Shown piece by piece: positions 1 through 8,727 of a DNA stretch of 64,000 nucleotides. The stretch comes from Solibacillus sp040273735 (GTDB lineage Bacteria; Bacillota; Bacilli; Bacillales_A; Planococcaceae): positions 182,489 to 246,488 of the forward strand of contig NZ_JBELZM010000003.1 in assembly GCF_040273735.1 (NCBI RefSeq), read 5' to 3'. The translations under genes were made by a program, and so were the position numbers. Under the pieces are notes generated by a model, which did no database searches, was not told where the DNA came from, and worked only from the letters and a program-made list of their open reading frames with translations. The first letter of the stretch is position 1. Every line of letters starts with the position of its first letter.

Positions 1-519
1 AATGGCTATCATCAAGCCCAAGTTTCAAAAATAGCTAAACAGGCTGGGGTTGCTGATGGTACAATCTACTTATATTTCAAAAACAAAGAAGATATTTTAA
101 TTTCTGTATTCCAGGAAAAAATGGGTATTTTCGTAGAGAATTTACAGGCTATAATAAAAAGTGGGGAAACTGCTTCCGATAAGTTATGTAAAATGATCGA
201 AAATCATTTCCATGTTCTATCAAGTGATCGCCACTTGGCAACTGTAACTCAGCTTGAGCTACGGCAATCGAATAAAGAAATTAGACTGAAAATTAATTCT
301 ATTCTAAAAGAATACTTAATTTTACTAGATCAAATTTTAATCGAAGGTATGCTAAATGGTGAATTCAACCAGACGATGGATGTTCGTATTGCGAGACAAA
401 TGGTCTTTGGTACAATTGACGAAATTACGACAACTTGGGTAATGAATGAAAATCGATATGATTTATTAGAGCAAGCTCCAAAAGTAAAGCAATTACTGCT
501 AAACGCACTAAAAGCATAA
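1..519 (+). CDS. fadR: Fatty-acid degradation regulator FadR (TetR family), 5' truncated
   Basis: The reading frame is open from base 1, so the N-terminus lies outside the window and the ATG at 121 is internal. The first visible residues are the end of a TetR helix-turn-helix (SKIAKQAGVADGTIYLYFKN), followed by an all-helical ligand-binding domain. It closely resembles B. subtilis FadR (YsiA), including the LELRQSN and RQMIFGTIDE-like segments. That protein represses beta-oxidation genes and is released by long-chain acyl-CoA. The next gene is an enoyl-CoA hydratase 14 bp downstream, as in the B. subtilis lcfA-fadR-fadB-etfBA operon. A FadR-type operator occurs at 11351 in this window. Confidence 0.93.
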   Translation, partial: NGYHQAQVSKIAKQAGVADGTIYLYFKNKEDILISVFQEKMGIFVENLQAIIKSGETASDKLCKMIENHFHVLSSDRHLATVTQLELRQSNKEIRLKINSILKEYLILLDQILIEGMLNGEFNQTMDVRIARQMVFGTIDEITTTWVMNENRYDLLEQAPKVKQLLLNALKA

Positions 520-533
520 AGGGGATGTAGAGG

Positions 534-1307
534 ATGGAGTTTCTAAGTTGGAAAGTAGAAGAAGGGGTCGCAATTGCAACGATTTCAAGACCACCAGCAA
601 ATGCACTTTCACAAGGCTTGATCCAAGATGTGAATGCACTTTTAGACGCTGTAGAAGAAGATGAGAATGTACGTGTCATCGTCTTGCATGGCGAAGGACG
701 TTTCTTCTCTGCAGGTGCGGATATTAAAGAGTTTACGAGCGTACAGTCAGGAGAAGCATTTACAGGGTTGGCGAAAAATGGACAAGATGTATTCGAACGT
801 GTCGAAACATTCAGTAAACCGGTTATTGCCGCGATCCACGGTGCAGCATTAGGCGGCGGCTTGGAACTTGCAATGGGATGCCATATGCGCTTTGTAACCG
901 CATCGGCAAAGTTAGGCTTACCTGAGCTATCATTAGGCTTAATACCTGGATTTGCAGGAACACAACGATTACCACGATATGTTGGTGTAGCAAAAGCAGC
1001 GGAAATGATGTTTACAAGCGACCCGATTTCGGGGACTGAAGCTGTTCAATGGGGATTAGCAAACCGTGCTTTTTCCGATGAAGAGCTGCTGCCTGAAACA
1101 TTGAAAATCGCTCGGAAAATTGCGAAGAAATCACCAATTGCTCTTAAAGCAGCGATCCAAATGCTGAATTACTCAAAACCATCATCTTATTACGAAGGAG
1201 TAAATGCTGAAGCAAACAGCTTCGGTGAAGTATTTGTTTCTGAAGATGCTAAAGAAGGAATCCAAGCATTTATTGAAAAACGTGAGCCAGTGTTTACTGG
1301 TAAATAA
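534..1307 (+). CDS. fadB: Enoyl-CoA hydratase (crotonase family)
   Basis: 257 aa, the usual length for a monofunctional crotonase. It hydrates trans-2-enoyl-CoA to 3-hydroxyacyl-CoA in fatty-acid beta-oxidation. The oxyanion-hole segments FSAGADIKE (about residues 58-66) and AALGGGLELAM (about 103-113) are visible. So is PELSLGLIPGFAGTQRL with the second catalytic Glu. The ATG at 534 follows a GGGGATGTAGAGG ribosome-binding region. Position between fadR and etfB matches B. subtilis fadB (ysiB), so co-transcription and FadR control are expected. Confidence 0.92.
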   Translation: MEFLSWKVEEGVAIATISRPPANALSQGLIQDVNALLDAVEEDENVRVIVLHGEGRFFSAGADIKEFTSVQSGEAFTGLAKNGQDVFERVETFSKPVIAAIHGAALGGGLELAMGCHMRFVTASAKLGLPELSLGLIPGFAGTQRLPRYVGVAKAAEMMFTSDPISGTEAVQWGLANRAFSDEELLPETLKIARKIAKKSPIALKAAIQMLNYSKPSSYYEGVNAEANSFGEVFVSEDAKEGIQAFIEKREPVFTGK

Positions 1308-1369
1308 AAAAATGTATTCTTCCCTGTTTTTCGGGATTAAAATTAAAAAGCTTTTAGGAGGTCTAGATT

Positions 1370-2143
1370 ATGAATATTTTTGTATTAGTAAAACGTACTT
1401 TTGACACAGAAGAAAAAATCGTCGTATCCGGCGGTAAAATTCAAGAAGATGGTGCAGAATTCATCATCAACCCATACGATGAGTACGCAATTGAAGAAGC
1501 AATTCAAAAGCGCGACGCATTAGGCGGTAAAGTAACAGTTGTGACAATCGGTGGCGAAGATGCAGAAAAGCAGTTACGTACAGCTTTAGCAATGGGTGCC
1601 GATGAAGCGGTATTGATTAATACAGAAGATGATTTAGATGAGCTTGACCAATATTCTTCAGCTTATATTTTAGCGGAATATTTAAAAGACAAAGAAGCAG
1701 ATTTAATTTTAGCAGGAAATGTAGCAATCGATGGTGGTTCAGGACAAGTTGGCCCGCGCTTAGCAGACCTGCTGGGCATTAACTACGTAACAACAATTAC
1801 TTCATTGGAAATCGACGGCACGAACGTTAAGATTGTGCGTGATATCGAAGGGGACGCTGAAGTATTAGAAACATCATTACCATTATTAGTAACAGCTCAA
1901 CAAGGTTTAAACGAGCCACGTTACCCATCTTTACCAGGTATTATGAAAGCGAAGAAAAAACCGCTTGCAGAACTGGAATTGGATGATTTGGATATCGAAG
2001 AAGACGATGTTGAAGTAAAAGTAGAAACAGTTGAAATTTATTTACCGCCACAAAAAGCGGCTGGACGTGTATTAGAAGGCGATCTTTCTGCACAGGTAAA
2101 AGAATTAGTAAACTTACTTCATAACGAAGCAAAAGTAGTCTAA
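1370..2143 (+). CDS. etfB: Electron transfer flavoprotein beta subunit
   Basis: 257 aa. It forms the AMP/FAD-binding heterodimer with EtfA and passes electrons from acyl-CoA dehydrogenases to the respiratory chain. The N-terminal NIFVLVKRTFDTEEKI and the conserved GNVAIDGGSGQVGPRLA segment (the beta-subunit signature region, about 120-140) are clear. An AGGAGG site ends 6 bp before the ATG at 1370. It lies in the fad/etf operon, 62 bp after fadB and 56 bp before the etfA start. Confidence 0.95.
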   Translation: MNIFVLVKRTFDTEEKIVVSGGKIQEDGAEFIINPYDEYAIEEAIQKRDALGGKVTVVTIGGEDAEKQLRTALAMGADEAVLINTEDDLDELDQYSSAYILAEYLKDKEADLILAGNVAIDGGSGQVGPRLADLLGINYVTTITSLEIDGTNVKIVRDIEGDAEVLETSLPLLVTAQQGLNEPRYPSLPGIMKAKKKPLAELELDDLDIEEDDVEVKVETVEIYLPPQKAAGRVLEGDLSAQVKELVNLLHNEAKVV

Positions 2144-2199
2144 TAGAAGTCAACTAGAGTACGGAAATTTTTACGAAGATGGTAATGGAGGGATATTCT

Positions 2200-3177
2200 A
2201 TGTCAAAGAAAGTTTTAGTGTTAGGTGAGGTTCGCGAAGGGAGCTTACGTAACGTTTCATTCGAAGCAGTTGCAGCAGGTTTACAAATCGCTGACGGCGG
2301 TGAAGTAGTAGGTTTATTAGTAGGGGATGCAGTAGCTGATTTAACACAGGAATTAATCGCATATGGAGCGAGCCGTGTTATTACAGTAGAACATCCACAC
2401 TTGAAAAACTATACATCTGACGGCTTCAGCCAAGCAATTTTAGCAGTAGTAGAACAAGAAAATCCAGAAGCAATCGTTTTCGGTCATACTTCTTTAGGTA
2501 AAGACTTATCGCCAAAAATTGCTTCACGCTTACAATCTGGCTTAATTTCAGATGTTACGGAAATTCAGGGAGCTGGCGATGATACAGTCTTCGTCCGCCC
2601 GATCTATTCTGGTAAAGCATTCGAAAAAGTAAAAATTAAAGATGGTGTTATTTTTGCGACAATCCGTCCAAACAATATTCCACCATTAGTAAAAGATGAT
2701 TCTCGTACTGGTGAAGTATCATCAGTATCTGTTGATATTACAAATTTACGTACAATCATCAAAGAAGTTGTCCGCAAATCAACTGAAGGTGTAGACCTTT
2801 CAGAAGCGAAAGTAGTAGTTGCAGGTGGCCGCGGTGTAAAATCCGAAGAAGGTTTTGAGCCATTAAAAGAGCTTGCTAATTTACTTGGTGGAGCAGTTGG
2901 CGCATCTCGTGGTGCATGTGACGCAGAATATTGCGATTACTCATTACAAATCGGCCAAACTGGTAAAGTTGTAACACCTGACCTTTATATCGCTGCGGGG
3001 ATTTCTGGTGCGATTCAGCATTTAGCTGGTATGTCGAACTCAAAAGTTATCGTTGCGATCAACAAAGATCCAGAAGCAAACATCTTTAAAGTAGCGGACT
3101 ACGGTATTGTTGGTGACTTATTCGAAGTAGTGCCAATGTTAATCGAAGAATTTAAAGCACTTAAAGTAAATGCATAA
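2200..3177 (+). CDS. etfA: Electron transfer flavoprotein alpha subunit
   Basis: 325 aa. It holds FAD in its C-terminal domain, where VVAGGRGV, SRGACDAEY and QIGQTGKVV...LYIAAGISGAIQHLAG carry the FAD-contacting residues. The frame is open upstream to an ATG at 2179, but the ATG at 2200 is preferred. It is preceded by GGAGG at 2187-2191, and its product starts MSKKVLVLGE, like other EtfA proteins. It ends the fadR-fadB-etfB-etfA run and is followed by a strong terminator. Confidence 0.95.
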   Translation: MSKKVLVLGEVREGSLRNVSFEAVAAGLQIADGGEVVGLLVGDAVADLTQELIAYGASRVITVEHPHLKNYTSDGFSQAILAVVEQENPEAIVFGHTSLGKDLSPKIASRLQSGLISDVTEIQGAGDDTVFVRPIYSGKAFEKVKIKDGVIFATIRPNNIPPLVKDDSRTGEVSSVSVDITNLRTIIKEVVRKSTEGVDLSEAKVVVAGGRGVKSEEGFEPLKELANLLGGAVGASRGACDAEYCDYSLQIGQTGKVVTPDLYIAAGISGAIQHLAGMSNSKVIVAINKDPEANIFKVADYGIVGDLFEVVPMLIEEFKALKVNA

Positions 3178-3191
3178 AAAGTGATGAGGAG

Positions 3192-3218
3192 CTTCCTTCT
3201 TTTCGAAGGAAGTTTTTT
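3192..3218 (+). terminator. Rho-independent terminator after etfA
   Basis: CTTCCTTC and GAAGGAAG form a perfect 8-bp stem around a five-base loop, followed by a run of T. It closes the fad/etf operon before trxA. Confidence 0.85.
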
Positions 3219-3420
3219 AGTTTTTGAAGTGATGTGGTATGCATGTGTGAATGGAAATGGATTTTTTTGTAAAGTTTTAAAATGCCAGAATAAAGGGTAT
3301 ATGTCTTCTAATATCCTTAAAAAAATTCTAAGAGGAATTTTTACGGCTTAAGAAATAACCGCTAAATTTAAAGTACATTTATATTCCCAAGCATTTTACT
3401 ACTGTTTAATTGGGAAAACA

Positions 3421-3429
3421 TGCTATACT
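3421..3429 (+). promoter_or_regulatory. Extended -10 promoter candidate for trxA
   Basis: TGCTATACT is an extended -10 element (TGnTATACT) 33 bp before the trxA ATG. No good -35 hexamer sits at the right distance, which is tolerated for extended -10 promoters. The 245-bp gap between etfA and trxA holds the etfA terminator and this element, and I see nothing else in it. Confidence 0.45.
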
Positions 3430-3462
3430 ACAACCATATGTTATTTAAGGAGGCTATTTAAT

Positions 3463-3777
3463 ATGGCAATTGTACACGCGACAGATCAAACTTTCCCACA
3501 AGAAATTTCAAACGGCACAGTTTTAGTAGATTTTTGGGCTACTTGGTGCGGACCATGTAAAATGATTGCTCCAGTTCTTGAAGAATTAGATACAGAAATC
3601 GGTAACGACGTTAAAATCGTGAAAGTGGATGTTGATAACAACCAGGTTACTGCTGCAGAATACCAAATCATGTCAATTCCATCGTTACTATTATTCGTAG
3701 ATGGTGAAGTAAAAGCAAAAACTGCTGGTTTCATGCCAAAAGAAGCGTTAATCGATTTCATTAACGACAACAAATAA
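3463..3777 (+). CDS. trxA: Thioredoxin
   Basis: 104 aa, standard thioredoxin length. This cytosolic disulfide reductase is recycled by thioredoxin reductase. The redox motif WCGPC is at residues 28-32, and the cis-proline segment SIPSLLLF at about 72-79. An AAGGAGG site lies 9 bp before the ATG. The etfA-trxA-uvrC order is that of B. subtilis. Confidence 0.97.
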   Translation: MAIVHATDQTFPQEISNGTVLVDFWATWCGPCKMIAPVLEELDTEIGNDVKIVKVDVDNNQVTAAEYQIMSIPSLLLFVDGEVKAKTAGFMPKEALIDFINDNK

Positions 3778-3821
3778 TTGAACCTCTGGCCATTCAAACG
3801 CCAAGGCGCAATTGATATGTC

Positions 3822-3858
3822 AAAAAGCCGTATGCCGTATAAGGTGTACGGCTTTTTT
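3822..3858 (+). terminator. Rho-independent terminator after trxA
   Basis: AAAAAGCCGTA pairs with TACGGCTTTTTT across a 14-base loop, ending in a T run. The A-rich left arm makes it potentially bidirectional. Confidence 0.8.
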
Positions 3859-3911
3859 CTTATACCCCAATCAGTTAAAATAAAGAAAGGACATATTAAA
3901 CAGGTGAGAAG

Positions 3912-5702
3912 ATGAATGCAATCATTAAAGCAAAACTAGAAATCCTACCGAATGAATCAGGTTGCTATATTATGAAAGACCGTCAAGGCACGATTATATA
4001 CGTTGGTAAAGCTAAGGTATTGAAAAATCGAGTGCGTTCATACTTTACGGGAAGTCATGACGGTAAAACTGCGAGACTAGTCAGTGAGATCGAAGACTTC
4101 GAGTATATTGTTACTTCAAGCGATTTGGAAGCTCTTATACTGGAGCTGAATCTAATTAAGCTGCATGACCCGAAATATAATGTGAAACTAACGGATGATA
4201 AAACGTACCCTTATATAAAAATAACGAATGAACGATACCCGCGTATTATTACGACAAGAAAAGTGAAGAAGGATAAAGCAAAATATTTCGGACCGTATCC
4301 GAATGCCTACGCGGCGAACGAAACACGGAAATTACTGGACCGTTTGTATCCGCTTCGTAAATGTACACATCTGCCTAACCAGGTGTGTCTGTACTATCAC
4401 TTAGGTCAATGTTTGGCACCGTGTGTGAAAGACATCGAAAAACAAGTGTATGACGAAATGATTGATGAGATTTCGAAGTTTTTAAACGGAGGCGTCGAAG
4501 AAATTCAACAAGACCTTCAGCAAAAAATGATGGATGCTGCCGAAAATCTAGAGTTTGAGCGGGCAAAGGAATTCCGGGACTTGATTGCTCATATCGATCA
4601 AATTATGGAAAAGCAAAAAATCGTAACGGATGATTTGAGCAACCGGGATGTATTTGGCTATGCAGTAGAAAAAGGCTGGATGTGTGTTCAGGTATTTTTC
4701 GTGCGCCAAGGCAAACTCATTGAGCGGGATGTTTCGATATTCCCGATTTATAATGAGCCCGAAGAGGAATTTTTAACATTTGTTGGCCGTTTTTACGAAC
4801 AGCCACATCATCTATTGCCAAAAGAAATCTTCGTGCCAAAATCGATTAACGAAACAATTTTACAAAAGCTGTTGAATGTGAAGGTGCTGACACCGAAGCG
4901 CGGTTCTAAAAAAGAGCTTGTTGATCTAGCCATGAAAAACGCGGAAATAGCCATTCATGAGAAGTTCCAGTTGATTGAACGTCAAGAAGAGAGGACAGTC
5001 GGTGCTTGTGAAGCACTTGCTGAAACAATGCAAATTCCATTGCCGCTAAGAATAGAAGCGTTTGATAACAGTCATATGCACGGTGCGGATCCGGTTTCGG
5101 CGATGGTTGTTTTTATAGACGGAAAGCCTGCGAAAAAGGAATACCGGAAATATAAAACAAGGGAAGCGGCCAAACATGATGACTATGGTGCGATGCAGGA
5201 AGTTATTCGACGCCGTTACACACGTGTACTGCGGGAAAACCTGCCATTACCTGATCTGATTCTTATCGACGGAGGAAAAGGACAAATGGAAGTCGCACGT
5301 GAAGTAATTGAAGACGAGCTTGGGCTAGTCATTCCGATAGCAGGGTTGGCTAAAGACGAAAAGCACAATACGTCCCAGCTTTTATTTGGTACCCCTCCGG
5401 AAGTTGTCCCGTTAAAACGTACAAGTGACGGTTTCTATTTATTACAGCGCATCCAAGATGAGGTACACCGATTTGCAATTACATTTCTACGTCAGCAGCA
5501 TCAGACAAATGCCATCACTTCTGTTCTTGATGGGATTGAAGGTGTAGGTCCGAAGCGAAAGCAGCAACTCATGAAGCATTTTGGATCAGTGAAAAAAATC
5601 CGCGAGGCAAGCGAGTTGCAGCTGCAGGAATCCGGAGTGCCGGCAAAATTGGCGGAAGTCATCTATCGTCATTTTCATGAAGCACCATTGAATAAAGGGT
5701 AG
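3912..5702 (+). CDS. uvrC: Excinuclease ABC subunit C
   Basis: 596 aa, full length. UvrC makes both incisions in nucleotide excision repair after UvrAB locates damage. Visible in order are the N-terminal GIY-YIG nuclease (GCYIMKD...IIYVGKAKVLKNRVRSYF, about 17-48), a Cys-rich segment (CTHLPNQVCLYYHLGQCLAPC), the UVR motif (LEFERAKEFRDLI, about 212-224) and the RNase-H-like C-terminal nuclease (RIEAFDNSHMHGADPV). A helix-hairpin-helix near 545 (DGIEGVGPKRKQQLMKHFGS) completes it. Start ATG 3912 follows AGGTGAGAAG. Confidence 0.97.
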   Translation: MNAIIKAKLEILPNESGCYIMKDRQGTIIYVGKAKVLKNRVRSYFTGSHDGKTARLVSEIEDFEYIVTSSDLEALILELNLIKLHDPKYNVKLTDDKTYPYIKITNERYPRIITTRKVKKDKAKYFGPYPNAYAANETRKLLDRLYPLRKCTHLPNQVCLYYHLGQCLAPCVKDIEKQVYDEMIDEISKFLNGGVEEIQQDLQQKMMDAAENLEFERAKEFRDLIAHIDQIMEKQKIVTDDLSNRDVFGYAVEKGWMCVQVFFVRQGKLIERDVSIFPIYNEPEEEFLTFVGRFYEQPHHLLPKEIFVPKSINETILQKLLNVKVLTPKRGSKKELVDLAMKNAEIAIHEKFQLIERQEERTVGACEALAETMQIPLPLRIEAFDNSHMHGADPVSAMVVFIDGKPAKKEYRKYKTREAAKHDDYGAMQEVIRRRYTRVLRENLPLPDLILIDGGKGQMEVAREVIEDELGLVIPIAGLAKDEKHNTSQLLFGTPPEVVPLKRTSDGFYLLQRIQDEVHRFAITFLRQQHQTNAITSVLDGIEGVGPKRKQQLMKHFGSVKKIREASELQLQESGVPAKLAEVIYRHFHEAPLNKG

Positions 5703-5737
5703 TGTTATGCTAATATATAAGACAATTCAATATTTAC

Positions 5738-5976
5738 TAAGATAGAGGCGCAGTATTCAACAGTACATTGCTCGAGGAAGAACAATTCCATTGACAGCAA
5801 TTGAAAGGGGATCCTGCCGAAGTGAAGTGCGTATTGTTCGCGTAGTTTGCTGGTTTTGCATTTAAGAGATGTAAAACTGTCAGAGCTTTTTGTTCTGGAG
5901 GGCTATCCTGAAAAACTTATAACTATTATTTGTATTGACGGCGGCTTTCCATAACATGGGAAGTCGTCTTTTTTGT
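5738..5976 (+). promoter_or_regulatory. Lysine riboswitch (L-box) with terminator, leader of lysC
   Basis: The uvrC-lysC gap holds the L-box core elements in order: GATAGAGGCGCAG (5741-5753), GAAAGGGGATCCTGCCGAAG, GCTGG, CTGTCAGAG and GGAGGGCTATCCTG (5897-5910). A GC-rich hairpin with a TTTTTT tail (about 5937-5975) follows and ends just before the lysC ribosome-binding site. The layout matches the B. subtilis lysC leader, where lysine binding favours the terminator and shuts off aspartokinase II. The class call rests on motif recognition; no covariance model was run. Confidence 0.9.
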
Positions 5977-6000
5977 TTTCGAATTTAAGGAGGGAAAAGA

Positions 6001-7233
6001 ATGGAGACAGTTATAGTGAAGTTTGGTGGTCCTGCATTGACTACACCGGAAAAAATAGTACACATGGCTAAAAAGGTGATAAAAGAGCAAGGGCGTGGCA
6101 TAAACTTAGTCGTTGTCGTTTCTTCAATGCCCGTTATACGACGAGACTTGAGACAATATGCTGCTGAAATTACTGATGAGCCGTCGAAACGGGAAATGGA
6201 TGCACTCGTCTCATCGGCGACACAAATAACAAGTGCAATGCTTGCAATGGCAATTCAGGAGCATGGAGGTAAAGCTGTGTCGCTTGCTGGATGGCAAACA
6301 GGAATCCATACAAATCAAAAACATGGCAACGCACGGATTGATCATGTCGATAGTAAACGAATTCAGGAACATTTGGCATTAGGCGAAATCGTCGTAGTAG
6401 CAGGTTTTCAAGGAGTTACGGGGACAGACAATATTTCAACATTCGGCAAAGGGGGATCTGAAACTTCAGCGGTTGCACTGGCGGTTGCCCTCGAAGCAGA
6501 GCGTGTCGAGATTTTTTCATCAGTTGAAGGGATTTTTACGGCAGACCCGGAAATTGTAAAGGGATCTAGGAAACTACCGGAAGTTTCTTATGATGAGATG
6601 TTGGAATTTGCAAATTTAGGGGCTAAAATTTTGCACCCACGTGCGGTTGAACTTGCCAAAAAATACAATATACCGCTCATTGTACGCTCTTTCGTACAGG
6701 ACGTGGAAGGCACTTTTATTAAAGGGGATGTAGACATGGAGAAAAACTTACTTGTACGCGGGGTAGCCTACGAATCGGATATTATTCGTTTGACGATCGG
6801 CTATGATTCTTATGAAACCGCGTCATTGGCAGAAGTGTTTAGTGTTTTAGCAGAAAATGATATCAATGTGGATATTATTGTTCAAGCAGTCATTGATGGC
6901 GTGAAGCCGACCATTTCCTTTACAATTTCCAAAGATGAGTTTGCGGAAGCTTTACGGGTACTGGAAACTAGTAAACTGTCACTTGGATTTAGTTTTGCAG
7001 ATTTTGAAGTGGGCTTAGCGAAAGTATCTATTATCGGTTCTGCGATGGCATCCAATCCGGGGGTGGCGGCCCGCATGTTTGCACGCTTAGGTCGCGAACA
7101 TATCCCTGTAAAAATGGTCAGCACTTCGGAAATTAAAGTGTCTGTCGTTGTACCACAGGAAGAAATGGTTCGTGCTGCGAATGTGCTGCATGAGGAATTC
7201 AATTTGGCGATGAAAGAAGTAACCGCTTCTTAA
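6001..7233 (+). CDS. lysC: Aspartate kinase II (alpha subunit reading frame)
   Basis: 410 aa. It phosphorylates aspartate, the first step of the lysine/diaminopimelate, threonine and methionine pathway. Diaminopimelate also feeds peptidoglycan and dipicolinate for spores. VKFGGPAL at the N-terminus is the kinase signature (KFGG), and GGSETSAVALAVAL contains the conserved substrate loop. Two C-terminal ACT domains begin near residue 250. RBS AAGGAGGGAAAAG precedes ATG 6001. It is controlled by the L-box leader directly upstream. An in-frame internal start encodes the beta subunit. Confidence 0.96.
   Translation: METVIVKFGGPALTTPEKIVHMAKKVIKEQGRGINLVVVVSSMPVIRRDLRQYAAEITDEPSKREMDALVSSATQITSAMLAMAIQEHGGKAVSLAGWQTGIHTNQKHGNARIDHVDSKRIQEHLALGEIVVVAGFQGVTGTDNISTFGKGGSETSAVALAVALEAERVEIFSSVEGIFTADPEIVKGSRKLPEVSYDEMLEFANLGAKILHPRAVELAKKYNIPLIVRSFVQDVEGTFIKGDVDMEKNLLVRGVAYESDIIRLTIGYDSYETASLAEVFSVLAENDINVDIIVQAVIDGVKPTISFTISKDEFAEALRVLETSKLSLGFSFADFEVGLAKVSIIGSAMASNPGVAARMFARLGREHIPVKMVSTSEIKVSVVVPQEEMVRAANVLHEEFNLAMKEVTAS
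6736..7233 (+). other. lysC: Internal in-frame start for aspartokinase II beta subunit
   Basis: An ATG at codon 246 of lysC (MEKNLLVRGVAYES) is preceded by a Shine-Dalgarno-like AAAGGGGATG at 6721-6730. The predicted product is 165 aa and holds the two ACT domains. In B. subtilis aspartokinase II the beta subunit is translated from the same kind of internal start at Met246, so conservation of position and ribosome-binding site makes this likely here. Confidence 0.8.
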
Positions 7234-7239
7234 AGTAAT

Positions 7240-7280
7240 AGCTGGAAATGAGCTGCAGTAGCTTATTTCCAGCTTTTTTA
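7240..7280 (+). terminator. Rho-independent terminator after lysC
   Basis: AGCTGGAAAT and ATTTCCAGCT form a 10-bp stem, extended by an inner AGCT/AGCT pairing, followed by TTTTTTT. It separates lysC from the convergent yslB-like gene. Confidence 0.85.
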
Positions 7281-7329
7281 TTGAGTAAACTTGCTGCTTC
7301 AGCAAAAGACAATTATTATAAGTTGAAGG

Positions 7330-7746
7330 CTAAATTTTCTCTTTTAAATCCCATTTTAATGTAAATTTTACGACATGTTTATCATTATCTTTTTCTTCAA
7401 AGCATTCCGTCAAATAGCCAAGCTGTTTTTGTTTCTGCTCTGCTAAGAAGCCAGCTTCAAGACGGAAGCAACGTTGTACAATATTGAGTGGCAATTCCTC
7501 TGTTGTCAAAAGTATGTAATGAAGTTCGTCCTTCGTTTCTTTTTCCAGAACTAACTGGCCCCAGCCAGCTTCCATAAAAAATGAAGGGAGTTCATCCATT
7601 GAAAATAATGGGAACTTTCTTGCAATTTCTTTACCTGCCCAATATAAAACATCTTCTTCATGCTTTCCTAGAATAGAAGGAAGAAGATGGTCACGAATGA
7701 TTTCGTAGCCAAAAGTTGGAATCGTTTTCATTTTGTACCCTTCCAT
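7330..7746 (-). CDS. yslB: YslB family protein (DUF2507)
   Basis: 138 aa from the ATG at 7746. This start has an AAAGAGG site 8 bp upstream and gives MEGYKMKTIPTFGYEII. The frame is open further upstream, but no ribosome-binding site supports a longer protein. FGYEIIRDHLLPSILG and DVLYWAGKEIARKFPL match the DUF2507/YslB family found between lysC and sdhC in Bacillales. Its function is unknown. It is transcribed against lysC, away from sdhC. Confidence 0.8.
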   Translation of the reverse strand: MEGYKMKTIPTFGYEIIRDHLLPSILGKHEEDVLYWAGKEIARKFPLFSMDELPSFFMEAGWGQLVLEKETKDELHYILLTTEELPLNIVQRCFRLEAGFLAEQKQKQLGYLTECFEEKDNDKHVVKFTLKWDLKEKI

Positions 7747-7879
7747 ATAAAAAACCTCTTTCATAAATTTTCTTATAATTTTCATTCTTTCATGAAGAAA
7801 TGAGTTATAAGCAGAAAAAACGGTTCTCAAAACAGCGTAAAACCGTCTTTAAAATGATTATAAAATATCCTGCGTTGCC

Positions 7880-7908
7880 TTGACGCTAGTATCTGTTGAG
7901 AGTACAAT
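7880..7908 (+). promoter_or_regulatory. Sigma-A promoter for sdhCAB
   Basis: TTGACG (7880-7885) and TACAAT (7903-7908) are separated by exactly 17 bp. They lie 110 bp upstream of the sdhC start, in the intergenic space between the divergently transcribed yslB and sdhC. Confidence 0.75.
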
Positions 7909-8017
7909 GGACATGTCATAATATTGTACCATGATGAAATGCGCAGTCAACATCCCAACTTCTACAAATTTGAGGCGTTGCGCATGTGTATTTCAAGTAC
8001 TAAGGGGGGTAACAGTT

Positions 8018-8632
8018 TTGTCGAAAGATCGTGAATTTTTATGGCGCCGCTTACACTCGTTACTAGGTGTAGTTCCTGTCGGGTTGTTCTTGGTGTTCCA
8101 CTTATTTCTGAACTTCACTGCAGTTGGCGGTGAAGAAACTTACAATAACGCAACAGGTGTTATGGAATTACTTCCACACTCGTTATTGTTAGCGATGGAA
8201 TGGATCATTATCTATATTCCATTAATGTTCCACGGATTCTATGGAGTGTATATTGCCTTCACTGCAACATACAACACAGGACGTTTCAGCACATTCCGTA
8301 ACTGGATGTTTGCATTGCAACGTTTCACAGGTATTTTCCTTGTAATCTTCATTGCGTGGCATATTTTCCAAACACGTATCCAAAAAGCATTTGGTGCTGA
8401 AGTTGAATTTAATATGATGGTTGAAATCGTTGACAATCCATTAATGTTAGTATTCTACATCTTAGGTATCGTTTCAGCAGCATTCCACTTAGCGAACGGT
8501 TTATGGTCGTTCTTAGTAAGCTGGGGTATTACGCAATCAAACAAATCTCAACGAATCGCAACTTATGTTACGTTGTTAATTTTCGTAGTATTAGCAATCG
8601 TTGGTGTTGCAGCTATCTTAGCATTCGTTTAA
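8018..8632 (+). CDS. sdhC: Succinate dehydrogenase cytochrome b558 subunit
   Basis: 204 aa, starting at TTG 8018 with AAGGGGGG about 10 bp upstream. Upstream ATGs in frame lack a ribosome-binding site and add residues absent from the family. The protein starts SKDREFLWRRLHSLLGVVPVG like B. subtilis SdhC. It has five hydrophobic spans and conserved His residues (RLHSLL, FHLFLN, MFHGFYG, AWHIF, AFHLAN) that ligate two b hemes. It anchors SdhAB to the membrane and reduces menaquinone. Confidence 0.93.
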   Translation: MSKDREFLWRRLHSLLGVVPVGLFLVFHLFLNFTAVGGEETYNNATGVMELLPHSLLLAMEWIIIYIPLMFHGFYGVYIAFTATYNTGRFSTFRNWMFALQRFTGIFLVIFIAWHIFQTRIQKAFGAEVEFNMMVEIVDNPLMLVFYILGIVSAAFHLANGLWSFLVSWGITQSNKSQRIATYVTLLIFVVLAIVGVAAILAFV

Positions 8633-8727
8633 TCACTTAACTTGATCACTACTACATAGTTAAGGTTCTAGATCGAATGGAATATGAGTAAAAGTTTTTA
8701 GCAATTAATGAGGAGTGAGAAATAATC

